Part shown: one piece after another, positions 1 through 14,759 of the stretch
Numbering within the stretch: position 1 is the stretch's first letter
How the letters are laid out: the number at the start of each line of letters is the position of its first letter
Assembly: GCA_020740775.1 (NCBI GenBank)
Contig: JAHEWK010000001.1
Location: forward strand, 1,054,001 to 1,118,000
DNA from: Ilyonectria destructans
Lineage: Eukaryota; Ascomycota; Sordariomycetes; Hypocreales; Nectriaceae
Length of the DNA stretch: 64,000 nucleotides
Direction of reading: 5' to 3'
Position numbers and translations under genes: made by a program
The notes under the pieces: model-generated
Told to the model about the DNA's origin: nothing
Database searches by the model: none
Seen by the model: the letters and a program-made list of their open reading frames with translations, nothing else

Positions 1-3791
<3,791 letters not shown>

Positions 3792-5150
3792 GTTGAGATG
3801 GTCTTTGTAATTCGCCATCAGCAAACAATGCGTCATTGTCTCCTAGATCTAGGAAGGGCATTGACGTGGTCGCTCCAGGCGTCAGAATCAGGACAGTATC
3901 GGGGGAGACTCTTCCTCTCCTAGTCAGGGACAGTTACGAGTATACTGAGCTACGAAAAATAAGTACCACTAATCAACATGTTCATAGTTCTGCCAATGGG
4001 TTTGTGTTCCCTATGCTACTGGTCAAAAGAAGGATCTTGTCTTCTCCATAATTTTGCTGCATTCACGAAGCTACCAACTCAATTTTTACAACGGTCTCGG
4101 GAGATAGCCGCCCGCATGCAAGATTTGACCTTACATCAAGAGTCAAGAGGTCATATAGCTTCACCCTGTACACACTCCACAACACGTAACATGACTCCAG
4201 TGTCGCCCGAAAGTTTTGAATTTGAGGCACGCCAGCAACACCCAATCAGGCACTTTACCGATCCTAGAAGTTATAGCAAGCAAGCTCCTCCCAATACTTT
4301 ATGTCGCAGCAGCGGTTATGGCTATTCGTTTTTCTTGTCAACTAATTACGTTGAGAAGTACCATACGAAGTGCTTGCAAGTTAGGTTTGGCCTCCTTAGT
4401 TCTTGACCTGCTCGGACCCAACTCGTCTCCTCTCGTCCAATTGGCGACGACCTTTTCTGCCTCTCACATGTGTCGTGCACTAAGTGCAGCCCGACGGACA
4501 AGTATATATCTTTGTGCGAGCAAAAATATAGCTACGCGCGAATAGAATGCTCAGGATTGGATGATCAGGTACACGCCAGCAAATCGGTTGGTCGAATTGA
4601 CGCATTATGCAGAAGGAGGAGAATTGGCGCCATTTTAGGCCGATCACAACCACGCTTCCCACCACAAAATTCAGCCGAGGACGAATGTCTCAGGGGAAAC
4701 GCACGCTGCATCAGCTAACGGCAAGTCATGTCCACAATGAACAGCTACATTTTCTCCCAGCTGCCTCCGTCATAGCCAAAAACCCTGCTTTTGGGAGGGA
4801 TTGCCGGGGGACGCAGCCCGGGCGGGCCAGTGGACCGGGGCGAGCCGCCTACGTCATCGGTTTTTCTCTGCCTTGGAGGGGAGTGGGTTGTGTTTTTGGT
4901 GGGCGTTTTTCTGGTGGGCGCTTTTTTGGTGCGTTGTTGGTGGGTGTAGGCGGCATTCGGGTGGTTGCGTCACATGAAGATAATAGCTGGAGCTCGCCCT
5001 TCCAGTCACACATTGGCAATCACACTTCCCTTGTCCCGTCACATCACACCACCACCTTTCTGCCAGTTCCCGTGCTCCCGTCGCCAACTTCCCTCCTTCA
5101 GTCGCAAAGTCTCGCATTCTACGTATCTCGTCCCTGTCCTGTTGATTGAG
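3792..5150. other. Intergenic region
   Basis: I see no supportable gene. Short frames between 3836 and 4720 lack motifs and splice support. From about 4800 it becomes GC-rich with GGTGGGCGTTTTT-type repeats (4895-4945), then pyrimidine-rich up to the leader exon of the OM14-like gene. This is probably its promoter and 5' UTR. Confidence 0.45.
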
Positions 5151-5198
5151 TCGACCATCCTCCCATCCTCCCACCCTCTCCATCACACCGTCGTCACC

Positions 5199-5848
5199 AG
5201 TAAGTACCGCCCGCCGCCCCGGCAAATCTTCCCCCGCACTTTGGTACTGATTGCGCTATCTGCAGTGTCCTACGCCGACGTCACTGCCAGCGGCCCCAAG
5301 CAGACGCCCGAGGAGGTGAGTTTTACATGGCATGCCGCTCTGCGTCTAGCAGCAATTGACCCAGTCTCTTCTAGGCTGCCGCTCCCCAACCCGCTGAGAT
5401 CATCAACACCGAGTCCGCGTCCACCGCGTCCCTCGTCGACGTCGACATGCCCAGTGTGCACACTGTCAACTCCGACTTCCTCGAGCAGGAGGTCCAGACC
5501 CAGACCCAGGCCGACCGCATCGCCCGCGAGGAGGAGGCCAAGGCGGCGTCCAAGGCCAAGCAGGCCAAGGGCAAGGCCGCCTCCAAGGCGAAGCAGACCG
5601 ACGACTGGCTGACCACGTACTTCGCCGACCTGTCCGACAGCACGGCGTCGGCCGTCGTGGCCGTCAACCTGGCGTCCGTCGTCGGCGTCAGTGCATTCCT
5701 CGGCTTCAAGGCCTGGGGCCTGTACCAGAACGGCCGCCTAAGCGGGCAGGCGGTTGGCCTTGGCGTGGGCATCGTCGCTGGTGTGGCGGCCGTCGAAACC
5801 TTCATCGGCCGGTATCTGTACAAGGGCAAGAAGGGTGACTCGTCCTAG
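5199..5848 (+). CDS. OM14-like mitochondrial outer-membrane protein; start codon split by an intron
   Basis: Proposed CDS join(5199..5199,5266..5315,5375..5848), 174 aa. The first intron (5200-5265, GTAAGT...CTGCAG) falls between A and TG of the start codon, giving a good CACCATGTCC context after splicing; the second (5316-5374) joins PEE to AAAPQ. The protein starts MSYADV, followed by an acidic Ser/Thr region, an Ala/Lys/Glu helix (about 60-95) and a C-terminal half with two hydrophobic stretches (SAVVAVNLASVVGVSAFLGF and a Gly/Val-rich GLGVGIVAGVAAVETFIG) ending in a basic YLYKGKK tail. This layout matches the conserved fungal family related to yeast Om14, an abundant outer-membrane protein linked to ribosome docking and import. 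No in-frame ATG lies earlier in exon 2; an ATG at 5447 would remove the conserved N-terminus. Family assignment is from remembered resemblance. Confidence 0.75.
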
Positions 5849-6309
5849 GAGCCTCACTCGCTCGACATACCAGTGCGCAGTTCTTCTCTTCGCGGCGTCT
5901 CGGGGTGGCAATGAATGAGCTTTGCTTTGCTTGATGAGTCTGGGACCTGTGTTGGTACGGTTTATGGGTGGCCTCTCCGCTTTTGTTTCTGTTGATTGAT
6001 ACCGTCTTGTTGCCAGTCTCAATATACGCGCTCATACCTTGATTGTGGCGGTTCCCCTCCGATAATATCAAATTGTACCACGGCGGGCTCTAGCTTATCG
6101 CGACCTAGTCAAGTGTTGAAATGAACGGTTAATGTCAAAGCTTGCAAGAGACCCCGACCTTGAGATGTGATGCCTTCTATTATGACCCACGGCCTTTTGT
6201 ATCTCTCATTATACAACGTTGGTACAGAGATGAGATCCTCGCTGACGCCACACGGACCCAGTATATTTTACAGTTCGTACACCCATCCACATGCCTGGTG
6301 TTGATCATT
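5849..6309. other. Convergent 3' region (OM14-like / MIA40)
   Basis: This is the tail-to-tail gap between two converging genes. It is AT-richer than the flanking genes and holds only 3' UTR-like sequence; I see no gene. Confidence 0.5.
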
Positions 6310-7234
6310 TTACTCCTTTTTCGGCCCATCGTTCTCCTCCACCTTCTCAACAGGCTTGACCTCCTCCTTCACCTCGGCGGTGGTGTCAACAGTTGACACG
6401 GGGGCAGCGATCTCCACTGGCTTCTCGGCCTCGGCCTGGACCTTCTGAGCATCGGGGGCAGGCTCGTCGTCGCCAAAGTCGGGGGTAGGAGCACCGTCCT
6501 CGTCATCGGCAAGCTCGGCACCGTAAATCTCGGGATACTTCTTGAAGCACTCTTGCATGCCCCTAATTGACGGGTTAGTATAGTTGGATTACAGTACATC
6601 GAGGTGGGACGTACTGGAACTTGTCAATGCAGTCCATGCCCTTGGGCTCCTGTTCCGAGTACACGAAGCAGCTAAAGGCCGTCTTGAACTCCTCGCCGCA
6701 AGGGCCGTCAGCCATGCCACCCAAGCAGGGGCAGTCCCAGTTGATCTCGCCAGTCTCGGGGTTGAAGGCACCCTGCTGGCCGGCATCCTCCTCGAGGGCT
6801 TCTAGGGGCGAGCCGGCAACAGCGGTGTTCTGGGCGTCGGTGGCGGGCTGCTCGGCGGACTCCGGGGCCTTGGCCTGGATCTGCTTGCGCTTCTCCTCGA
6901 GGACCGAGTCGACGGTTGGCAGGTCGTCACTGGAGAAGGCGGCGGGGGCGGGAACGGTTTGTGCTGCGGCGGAACGGGAAGTCAGTCGGGACCCGGGTTG
7001 CGCCAGGGGCAATTGGGCCATACGGGCGGCGTCGTCAGCGAAGACGGGGCTGGTGTTGTAGTAGTAGACGGCGCCAAAGGCCAGGCCCCATCGCACAGCA
7101 GAGCCCTTCCATGATCCGGGCTTGTTGCTGGGCGGCGCGGCGGTCGAGTTGAAGCGTCGGGGGGCGGCGCGGGCTGTGGAGCGCAGGCTGGCAATTACAG
7201 GCCTCGAGGCCGAGCGCAGGGTTGTGCGGTACAT
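6310..7234 (-). CDS. MIA40: Mitochondrial intermembrane-space import and assembly protein Mia40
   Basis: CDS complement(join(6310..6562,6615..7234)), 290 aa. Mia40 is the oxidoreductase and receptor that oxidises cysteine-motif proteins as they enter the mitochondrial intermembrane space, with Erv1 as electron acceptor. Visible features: an Arg/Ser/Ala-rich presequence (1-40), one membrane anchor (about 47-65, [11 protein letters not shown]), a long linker, then the catalytic CPC motif (WDCPCLGG) and the twin CX9C pair [12 protein letters not shown] and DC-IDKFQGMQE-C. The 52-nt intron (6563-6614) interrupts the second CX9C, and splicing restores exactly nine residues between the cysteines, which validates the junction. 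The C-terminus is acidic and Glu/Val/Pro-rich, ending GPKKE. The anchored form with CPC and twin CX9C is the usual fungal architecture. Confidence 0.95.
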
Positions 7235-8049
7235 GGCGAATGGACAAGGAATTAAGTGACGAACAAAAGGAAGGGAAGGGACGGCGGCGAGAGAGGTGGA
7301 CGGCGACGACGCAGCGGGCGACTCTTTGATCGAGAGGTTTGGGAATTGGAATTGGTCAGCAGTGGAGCTTCAATTGATCCTGGGATGGACCATCTCTGGC
7401 CCGACGCTCCGGATGGGCTGAGGGAAAAAAAAAAGAAGAGACGAAAACACGGCCGCGGATTAGCCGGTGATGTACGATAAGGGCTTATCTTATCCGCCAG
7501 GATGCAAGCAACCTAAGCTCAAGCCCAGCACGACGCAATGCACGCACGCACTAGACCGGTACGTACCATCGGCGACGATGATGATGGCAACGAGGACATC
7601 CGGAACTTAGAATTGGCTGGGGCCGCGTCGAGACTGTGGCTTTTTTTTGCTTTTGGCTCTGCCAGTCAAGATGCGATATATATGAAGTAGCAAAAAGACG
7701 GTCACGGGCAGGGGCAGCAGCTGGTCCCAAAACAACACAGCTCATCTCCGCCACAACACAAAACGGGCGACGACGCATTCGTCTCGTCTCACAGGAAACC
7801 AAGGGTGCTTTTCTGCTCGGCGACGCGCCCACGGACCTATTTAATCGCTACACGAGCAGACCACGGGACCAAAAACCGCACACTTCGCAAGACAGACGTT
7901 TCGCCTGCGCAGATTAAAAAGAGGCGACCTCTCTCTCTCCCATCTGCATCGTCATCGCCAGGGTCCCTCCGCTGCCCCTCGCCGTCCCTCTGCCCCTCAC
8001 CTCACCACCCCAGCTGCGTCGCATCACATCCCCGAGCCGCCGCTCCATC
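7235..8049. promoter_or_regulatory. Divergent promoter between MIA40 and THI80-like genes
   Basis: An 815-bp head-to-head intergenic region. It contains an A-rich run near 7425, a TATA-like GATATATATG at about 7674 on the THI80 side, and a strong C/T tract from about 7920 to 8040 that looks like a typical filamentous-fungal pyrimidine-rich leader. No ORF here is supportable. Confidence 0.5.
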
Positions 8050-9028
8050 ATGGCCTCGCTGCACCAGTTCGAATGGCGCCCCGCCAAGCTGCTGCAGGAC
8101 TACAACGTGCCCCAGGACTTTGCCCTGCTCGTCCTCAACCAGCCGCTGCGGCTCGGCTCCAACCTGCGCAAGCTGTGGAAGAACTGTACGTAGCTCGTCG
8201 GCCGGTCGACGTGACGAAATGACAGAGTACTGAACCATTCGCGAAGCTTCTATGAGAGTGGCTGCCGACGGAGGAGCTAACCGCCTGCACACGCTGTCGT
8301 CGTTTCACGGCAAGTTTGTATGTGTTTCTCTTTTTGCTCTGCGTCTCTGCTTCTCATATAGCTCATCTGAGATCTGACCCATCATGTCGTCTACCCCTCA
8401 CATGACTGCTCATGATACCCCGAGACACACCCTCTAACCATCCCAGTCAAACCTCCAACTCATCATCGGCGACCTCGACTCCCTCACCCCCACGGTCCGC
8501 GACTTCTACTCCTCCCAGCCCACCCCCGCAACCATCATCCACGACCCGGACCAGGAATCCACCGACTTCGGCAAGGCCATCAACTGGATCCGCAAGGAGA
8601 ACCCGGAGGGCACCGACATTGTCGCCCTTGGCGGCATCGGCGGCCGCGTCGACCAAGGCCTCAGCCAGCTACATCACCTCTACCGCTTTCAGACCGACCC
8701 GGTTTACGCCCAGGGTCGCATCTACCTGCTTTCCGGCTCTAGCTTGACCTTCCTCCTCAAGGCCGGCGTGCACCACATCCAGGTCCGCGAAGATGGCGAG
8801 CTCGACGTCTTCGGCAAGCACGTCGGCATCATCCCGCTCAAGGAGCCCAGCATCATCTCCACAAGCGGCCTCGAGTGGGACGTCACCGACTGGCAAACTG
8901 AGATTGGCGGCCAGCTCAGCACCAGCAACCACGTCTTGCCCGACACCCAGGTCGTGCAGATCAAGACGGACAAGGATGTACTTTTTACAATAGCGCTCGG
9001 ACAGGTCGACGGTGAGGATCATGAATAA
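8050..9028 (+). CDS. THI80: Thiamine pyrophosphokinase
   Basis: CDS join(8050..8185,8247..8317,8447..9028), 262 aa. The enzyme transfers pyrophosphate from ATP to thiamine to give thiamine pyrophosphate in the cytosol. Visible family motifs are VAADGGANRL (formed by the first splice), GDLDSL directly after the second intron, the STDFGKAI block, ALGGIGGRVDQGLSQLHHLY, and a C-terminal substrate-binding region with LKAGVHHI and STSGLEWDV. Introns are 61 and 129 nt with GTACGT/GTATGT donors; both joins preserve frame. Length fits fungal TPKs (about 240-320 aa). I saw no TPP riboswitch-like element in the introns, but did not search for one systematically. It converges with the BOS1 gene 210 bp downstream. 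Confidence 0.93.
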
Positions 9029-9238
9029 TGCCTGGTTTTGACTTTTGATTCGCTCGTTTTCAGACGCCCAGCAGCCCAAGTAGAGAGCAAGGGATAAACG
9101 CCCATGTGCGTGTGGTATGGCAAAGAAAAAAGAAGAAAAAAGAACTCCTGAACACCGCGCTGATGCCACCCCTTTACTGCCAGAGATGCTTGTAGCCCCC
9201 CCCTTTTCCCGTTCCTCCCAAAATGGTGAAGTCCAGAC

Positions 9239-10026
9239 TTATCGCAGGTAGTGGAGGACCAGCCAACAAAACAGGAAGAAGACGATGACGCCGGCGAAGA
9301 ATATCCACTTGTCCTCTCGCGCCCGCCGCTCGACCATGCGGATCGTGTCGCCGCTGACGCCCAGCGTGTTGGCCACGCTATACAGCCGCTTCTGCGTGCC
9401 CTTGAGCATCTCCCGCTGCTGGCCCAGGTCGCCCAGCACCGCCTGCCCGCGCGCAATGTACTCGTCCAGCGCCTGGTTGGTGGTGGAGAAGAAGTTCTGC
9501 TCGCGGAAGGCGTGCGCCTCGCGCGCCTCCTCGCCCGACCCCATCGTCAACGGCCCATTGGCCTGGGGCTGGTGCCGCGGCTGGAACGTCGAGTGCGTCG
9601 TGGTGGTGGTGGCGTTCGCGTACGGGTTCTCGGGCGTGGCATTGTAGGGCCGGCGGCCGAGCAGCTCGGCGCGGTTGGACTGGTGCTGGGCGTCTTCGCG
9701 GGTCTTCTTCAGGCCGTCGACCTGGTTGCGGAAGTCGGTCAGGTCTTCGCGGAACTTCTTGACGCGCTCAAAGGCCTCCTCCTGCTTCTTGGGGACAATC
9801 TCCTGGCGGGCGATGCTCTGGTACTCGTCGAGGGTCTTGTTGAAGGAGGCGAACAGCGCCGACACGTTGCCAATCTCGCCGGGCGAAACTTGGGCTTTGG
9901 AGTTGAGCGTCGAGAGCTCCGCGCGGAGCGACTTGCTCTGCCGCAGGGCAGAGTTGTAGGAAATATTCTAGCAGACGGACGAGTCAGTCGGCAACCCCAG
10001 TCAATGAATCACTGCCAGCTTACCAT
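9239..10026 (-). CDS. BOS1: Bos1/membrin-type Qb SNARE; exon 1 is only the ATG
   Basis: CDS complement(join(9239..9967,10024..10026)), 243 aa. Bos1 is the Qb-SNARE of ER-Golgi vesicle fusion, acting with Sed5, Bet1 and Sec22. The mature protein starts M-NISYNSALRQSKSLRAEL, has an N-terminal coiled-coil bundle, a low-complexity Thr/Pro linker, the SNARE motif (about 170-222, TTNQALDEYIARGQAVLGDL onwards, NTLGVSGDTIRMVERR near its end) and a C-terminal tail anchor (WIFFAGVIVFFLFCWLVL) with a short lumenal end, as expected. The intron 9968-10023 (GTAAGC...CTGCTAG) begins exactly after the ATG, so exon 1 codes for Met alone. Alternative starts inside exon 2 would delete part of the N-terminal domain. 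Confidence 0.9.
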
Positions 10027-10782
10027 GATTATTTTGCAGCGTGCTCAGCCTTGCCAGTTGTCCAGCGGTAAGCTCTCGTCCATGATACGTTTCGAGCTCC
10101 GGTATGAATGGTTATGGGGCCTTCACATGCCGCTGTGGCCAGATCGCCCGGAAGCGGAACAACCCCGGCCGCTGGCAGTACCCCTGGACCTTGTGCATTA
10201 TCACCCAAACCTGCATCTGATCTCCCTTCCCGAGATGTAAGTTGAGTGGTACGTATTCGTGCAGTCGCAATCGGGTAAAATGTCACGACCAGGAAATGGC
10301 CCAGCGCTTTCGAGTCACGGTAATCAACTTTCCTCCGTGTTCCTGGGAATTATTTTCCATCAATACCTCGTTTCCACTCTGCGTATTATTGGCATACTAG
10401 TTTCTACTTATCCGTGTTGTCAAGGTCCGTAGATAGATACCCTTCGGCCAAAACATCGCACCATGCACAGGTCAGTTAACCCTCTTTTTCGTTATCCTTC
10501 TTACATGCCGGGAATACCACTGCTATCTCCATTCTCCACAACTATTAGGACATATTTGCCCGTATGGCTGCCTAGCGCTGCAAGGCTCCGGTATCATAAG
10601 CCCCCAACCATTTTGCCGAACTCGGCACCGATGTGGGCATATTCACGTTGGGTCACAACGGACTTTAGCAGTTCTTCTCCAGAACTGTTCCATTGTAGAT
10701 GTAATAAATGAAACGGAATCCCCTTTGCAGATTCTTTGAATGAGAGCATCATTGGTCATCCTAGCTCATATTCCTCCCTAAC
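10027..10782. promoter_or_regulatory. Divergent promoter between BOS1 and the MFS transporter
   Basis: A 756-bp head-to-head gap. A short frame at 10463-10711 has no recognisable motif and I treat it as noncoding. I recognise no regulatory site beyond generic A/T- and pyrimidine-rich stretches. Confidence 0.4.
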
Positions 10783-12369
10783 ATGACCATGAGCGAACCT
10801 TCTAGCCAGAGCCAAAGCCTCGAGCCACTCAGCGACGACAACCCCGAGAAGCAAGTCGATCCAGGTCAAGTCGAGAAACAGCTCGAAACAAACCAGCAAC
10901 CTCCTCCTCCTGTCTATTCAATCTTCACAACATGGCAAAAGCGCTTTATTGTCCTGGCGGCCGCATGCACCGCCTTCTTCTCTCCCCTCTCCGCCCAGAT
11001 CTACTTCCCAGCCTTGACGGCCATCGCAAAGGATCTCAACGTTACTGACTCCCAAGTCAACTTGACCGTCACGACGTACATGATTTTCCAGGGCATCACG
11101 CCGATGTTCATTGGATCGTTGGCTGATAGCGGCGGACGACGGCCCGCATATGTCATCTGCTTCGCCATCTACATCGCCGCAAACATCGGACTGGCATTGT
11201 CTCCCAACTACGGCGCCCTTCTCGGGCTTCGGTGTCTACAATCAGCGGGATCGAGCAGCACAGTTGCTCTTTGTGTTGCCGTCGTTGCGGATGTCATTAC
11301 TTCGGCGGAGCGAGGCCAGTACATCGGCTTCACCACCGTACCCGTCGTCCTCGCTCCGGCTCTGGGGCCCGTCATCGGCGGCCTTCTTTCAGAATATCTC
11401 GGCTGGCGATCCATCTTCTGGTTTCTTGTCATCCTTTCGGGCATCACTATTGCCCTCGTCGTCGTTTTCTTTCCGGAAACCTGCCGCCATATTGTTGGGG
11501 ATGGGTCTATTACCCCACCGGCCATGTATCGGTCTTTATGGCAAATCATGAAACGCCGACGGAGGGCAGCCAACATAACTAAAGGCCGGGGGTCCGCTGA
11601 TGCCCCCAAAGTCAAGTCCCAATATAAGTTCAAGCCTCCTAATGTCTTGGAGCCTCTGATGATGCTATTCCAGAAGGAGACTGGGGTGCTGTTGGGGGTC
11701 GGCAGCATCGTCTTTGCCGGGTTCTATTGCGTCGCCACTGCCATGCCGACCTTGTTTAAAGACAATTATGGCTTCAGCGAAGTCGAAGTTGGCCTAATGT
11801 ATGTGCCGCTCGCAGTGGGGTCCATCCTTGCCGCTGTTGTTGTCGGCCCTCTGATCAACTACAACTTCAAGCGGCACTGCGAGAAGCAAGGCATTCCCTA
11901 TGACCGCAGCCGCCAGCAAGACCTCTCCGAGTTTCCCATTGAGCGAGCGCGCCTCGAGATTGCGTTCCCGCTTCTCGGACTGACGGCGGTGACCCTGATT
12001 TCATGGGGGTGGGCGGTCGACGCCAAAGCGCATCCAGCAGCGCCGGGCATCATCAGCGCCTTCTTGGGCGTCGGCATCGTTGGCCTCAACAACACGTCCA
12101 ACGCTCTGCTTGTGGACATCCACCCTGGCAAGGCGGGGACTGCCACGGCGGCGAATAATCTAGCACGGTGCTTGGTCGGCGCGGGAGCGACGGCAGCGAT
12201 CGTGCCGATGATTGACGCCATGGGTACGGGGTGGGCGTTTACTTTGGTTGGGGGTCTTGCTTTGCTCTGCACCCCGGGACTTCTTGCGTTGATGGTCTGG
12301 GGCATGAAGTGGCGAAGGGAGCTGAGGATAAAATTGCAACAAAAGGAGGAGGCAAAGAACAAGGCCTGA
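10783..12369 (+). CDS. MFS drug:H+ antiporter (DHA1-type exporter)
   Basis: A single-exon gene, 528 aa, with start AACATGACC (a second ATG two codons on is possible). It has a hydrophilic acidic N-terminus of about 45 residues, then 12 predicted membrane helices split by a basic central loop (KRRRRAANITKGRGS). Family motifs include the loop 2-3 motif SLADSGGRRPAYV (motif A variant), LRCLQSAGSSS in TM4 and the TM5 antiporter motif PVVLAPALGPVIGGLLSEYLGW, which together indicate the 12-TMS DHA1 multidrug group (Qdr/Flr-like). The substrate cannot be read from sequence. It lies next to a P450 and two hydrolases on an otherwise housekeeping-rich stretch, so export of a small lipophilic compound or resistance is a reasonable inference. 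Confidence 0.88.
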   Translation: MTMSEPSSQSQSLEPLSDDNPEKQVDPGQVEKQLETNQQPPPPVYSIFTTWQKRFIVLAAACTAFFSPLSAQIYFPALTAIAKDLNVTDSQVNLTVTTYMIFQGITPMFIGSLADSGGRRPAYVICFAIYIAANIGLALSPNYGALLGLRCLQSAGSSSTVALCVAVVADVITSAERGQYIGFTTVPVVLAPALGPVIGGLLSEYLGWRSIFWFLVILSGITIALVVVFFPETCRHIVGDGSITPPAMYRSLWQIMKRRRRAANITKGRGSADAPKVKSQYKFKPPNVLEPLMMLFQKETGVLLGVGSIVFAGFYCVATAMPTLFKDNYGFSEVEVGLMYVPLAVGSILAAVVVGPLINYNFKRHCEKQGIPYDRSRQQDLSEFPIERARLEIAFPLLGLTAVTLISWGWAVDAKAHPAAPGIISAFLGVGIVGLNNTSNALLVDIHPGKAGTATAANNLARCLVGAGATAAIVPMIDAMGTGWAFTLVGGLALLCTPGLLALMVWGMKWRRELRIKLQQKEEAKNKA

Positions 12370-12912
12370 GGGAGACTGAAATCACCACCCAAGAAGGGAA
12401 GAATGTGCGTATCAAGCTTGAATACTTGCATCATATGCGGCATGGCGGAGCTCTACTGAGCCGTCCAATTCTAAAGACGACTAAGCATTAAGGGAGAGAT
12501 AGTAGCGAAATACTCATAGAAATCTAGAGTTATTGATCTATATTAAATTTAATCATGAATAGCCACTGGAGGACAGACAGAGAGTGCGGGTGAGACGCTG
12601 TTAGTGATAAATGCTGAATGTGGGGTCCACCACCGCAATCTTTTCGTGGGCACAAAGTCAGAAACTCGAACTGCCCACAGTCACTTCACCAACAGAGGTG
12701 CATCTCGGCAGCGCCGAACAAGCGGCAAGAACACGCTCAAACCAGATCAAATGGCTGTTTGACTTGCATGTTTCTATGCGCCTTACGTCTCTTTGTATGA
12801 GAACCTGTCGTCCATGAAGTCGGCCCAACGCTCGGGCAACGCCATCCACGCAGTCGCCATCCAGAGTAATATCCAGAGTAAACGACCTCTGTATGCTTCG
12901 GCCATCATCAAC
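12370..12912. other. Intergenic between MFS gene and P450
   Basis: This contains the MFS 3' UTR (AT-rich, 12480-12560) and the P450 promoter and leader. An in-frame ATG at 12814 could extend the P450 by 33 hydrophilic residues, but the ATG at 12913 gives the usual short N-terminus before a membrane anchor. Confidence 0.45.
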
Positions 12913-14653
12913 ATGCCTCTCACTCATTTTTATGCCGGGATAGCAACCTTCGGAAAGCTGTTACTCCAAACATTTACAACCACTGTCGTCTCGCTCGTCG
13001 CCTTGCTCGTCGCCATCATCATCTACCGCCTCGTCTTCCATCCGCTGGCTTCCATCCCAGGACCCAGGTTCGCAGCCATCTCCAGTATTTGGCACGCATA
13101 CCACGCCCGCAATGGACGCATGGCGCACTTGGGGAGAACTTTGCATCGTCGGTATGGGCCCATCGTCCGCGTCGGCCCAAATGAAGTCTGGTTCAACACA
13201 AAACAGGCTTTTCAGGCCATTTACAGTAAGTAACTTCTAGGAGCGGCCACTTCTCGGATATCCCAGTTAATGAAGCCCTAGGCACCGGTAGCGGATTTGA
13301 AAAGTCGGACTTTTACTGTAAGTTGTGGAGTCGTCTATAGCGATTGAAGCTGACTCTCAATGTACAGTGGCCACAGCCTTGAGCAAGCCTGAACTCAACT
13401 GGCAGTTGGACCCTCACTTTCCAGACGCACTAGATCTGCTTTCTGAGCGAGACGTCCAGCGTTATCGACTCCAGCGCCGACTTATTGGGCCAGTCTACCA
13501 GACATCCAACTTGATGCAGTACGAAGCCGCCATAGACTCAGTGTTGGAGCGTTCGATTGCGAAACTAAAGGGCTTGAAGGGTGCCGAGGTCGAACTGAAC
13601 GAGTGGATGCACATCATCGCTGTAGAATGCCTAAGCGCCATCGTCATTTCATGGTCTCCCGGTATGCTCAAGAACGGGACGGATTGGGGATCTGGTCCAC
13701 ATGCATATCATAGCTGGAGGCGAAAGAGCGTGTTTGGTCTTTTCCCTACTATAGCGAAGCTTGAGTTCTGGCACAAGACGGCTGGTCGACTGTTCAGCAC
13801 GGCATGGGGAGTAAACTTCAAGACACCGAAGAACTTCCGCCCCTTCTTTCCAGTAAGCCACCAGTCTTTTCTTGCATGCGTTGAGACCATCTAACCTCGT
13901 CTTCAGGAAGTCGGTAAGAAGATATCGCGACGAGTCAATGCCGCCACGAGACCAAACCCCCCCAAAGACAACCGGAAGGATCTCATCACTGACTTGATCC
14001 AACTGCATAAAAGCAAGCCCAGCTTCACGGATACATATCTTCGACGCATGGCAATGACAAATTTTGGTGCTGGCCATGAAACAATGGCCTCGACGCTTAC
14101 CTCCATCATCGCCATGATTGGATCTCGCGAGGATGTTCGGGCCAGAGTAACCAAAGAGGTCCTTGAGGCCACAACTGTCACAGAATATTCGACAGCGATA
14201 CGACTTCCTCTAACACAAGCCCTCATTAAAGAGACCAAACGGCTCTACCCCGTCATAAGCATGTCTCTACCACGCAAGGTCCCCCAAGGAGGCCTTCAAG
14301 TCCACGACACCTTCTTCCCGCCTGGCACAACCGTTGGATGCAACCCCATCGCACTACATCGCAACGCCGAAGTATTCGGGTCTGATTCGAACGACTTCCG
14401 CATGGATCGCTGGATAGATGCTGACCCAGAGACGGCCCGTAACATGGAACGGTTCAGCCTCAGTTGGGGCGGTGGCTCAAGGACGTGTCCTGGTCGCCAC
14501 TTGGCTGAGCTGGTGGTATTCAAGGTCATTCCTGCGTTAGTCAAGGAGTTTGAGATTGAAGTGTCTATCCCGCCGGAAGACGAGATTCCGTCATATTTCT
14601 TATCAATGCTGACGGGCGTCAGGGCTCGCTTTATTGAGAGACTGCCTGCTTAA
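12913..14653 (+). CDS. Cytochrome P450 monooxygenase, ER-anchored
   Basis: CDS join(12913..13225,13282..13317,13368..13852,13907..14653), 526 aa. Visible features: an N-terminal membrane anchor (about 18-40, TTTVVSLVALLVAIIIYRLVF), a Pro-rich hinge (HPLASIPGPRFA), the I-helix motif FGAGHETMAST, K-helix ETKR (ExxR), the FRMDRW segment and heme loop WGGGSRTCPGRH with the ligand Cys at about 472. The 36-nt second exon encodes STGSGFEKSDFY; both flanking introns have canonical ends and the joins keep frame. The protein is complete with normal P450 length. The subfamily is not certain; it resembles fungal P450s acting on aromatic or terpenoid substrates, but that is only general. Its position between an MFS exporter and an esterase suggests a small pathway. 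Confidence 0.9.
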
Positions 14654-14759
14654 GAGCTAGCAATTGAGACGAGTCCACAGATGTCGAAACCTTCCACAGT
14701 ATGATATGAATTAAATATCTATCGGAAGGAACTACAGGTTCAGCATCTAATCCCAACAA

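Noticed and set aside
3836..4718. Overlapping plus-strand frames of 70-140 codons
   Set aside because: No motifs, no plausible splice joins, and composition like noncoding sequence.
10463..10711. 82-codon frame between BOS1 and the MFS gene
   Set aside because: Lies in a divergent promoter, has no motif, and a splice-like context is absent.
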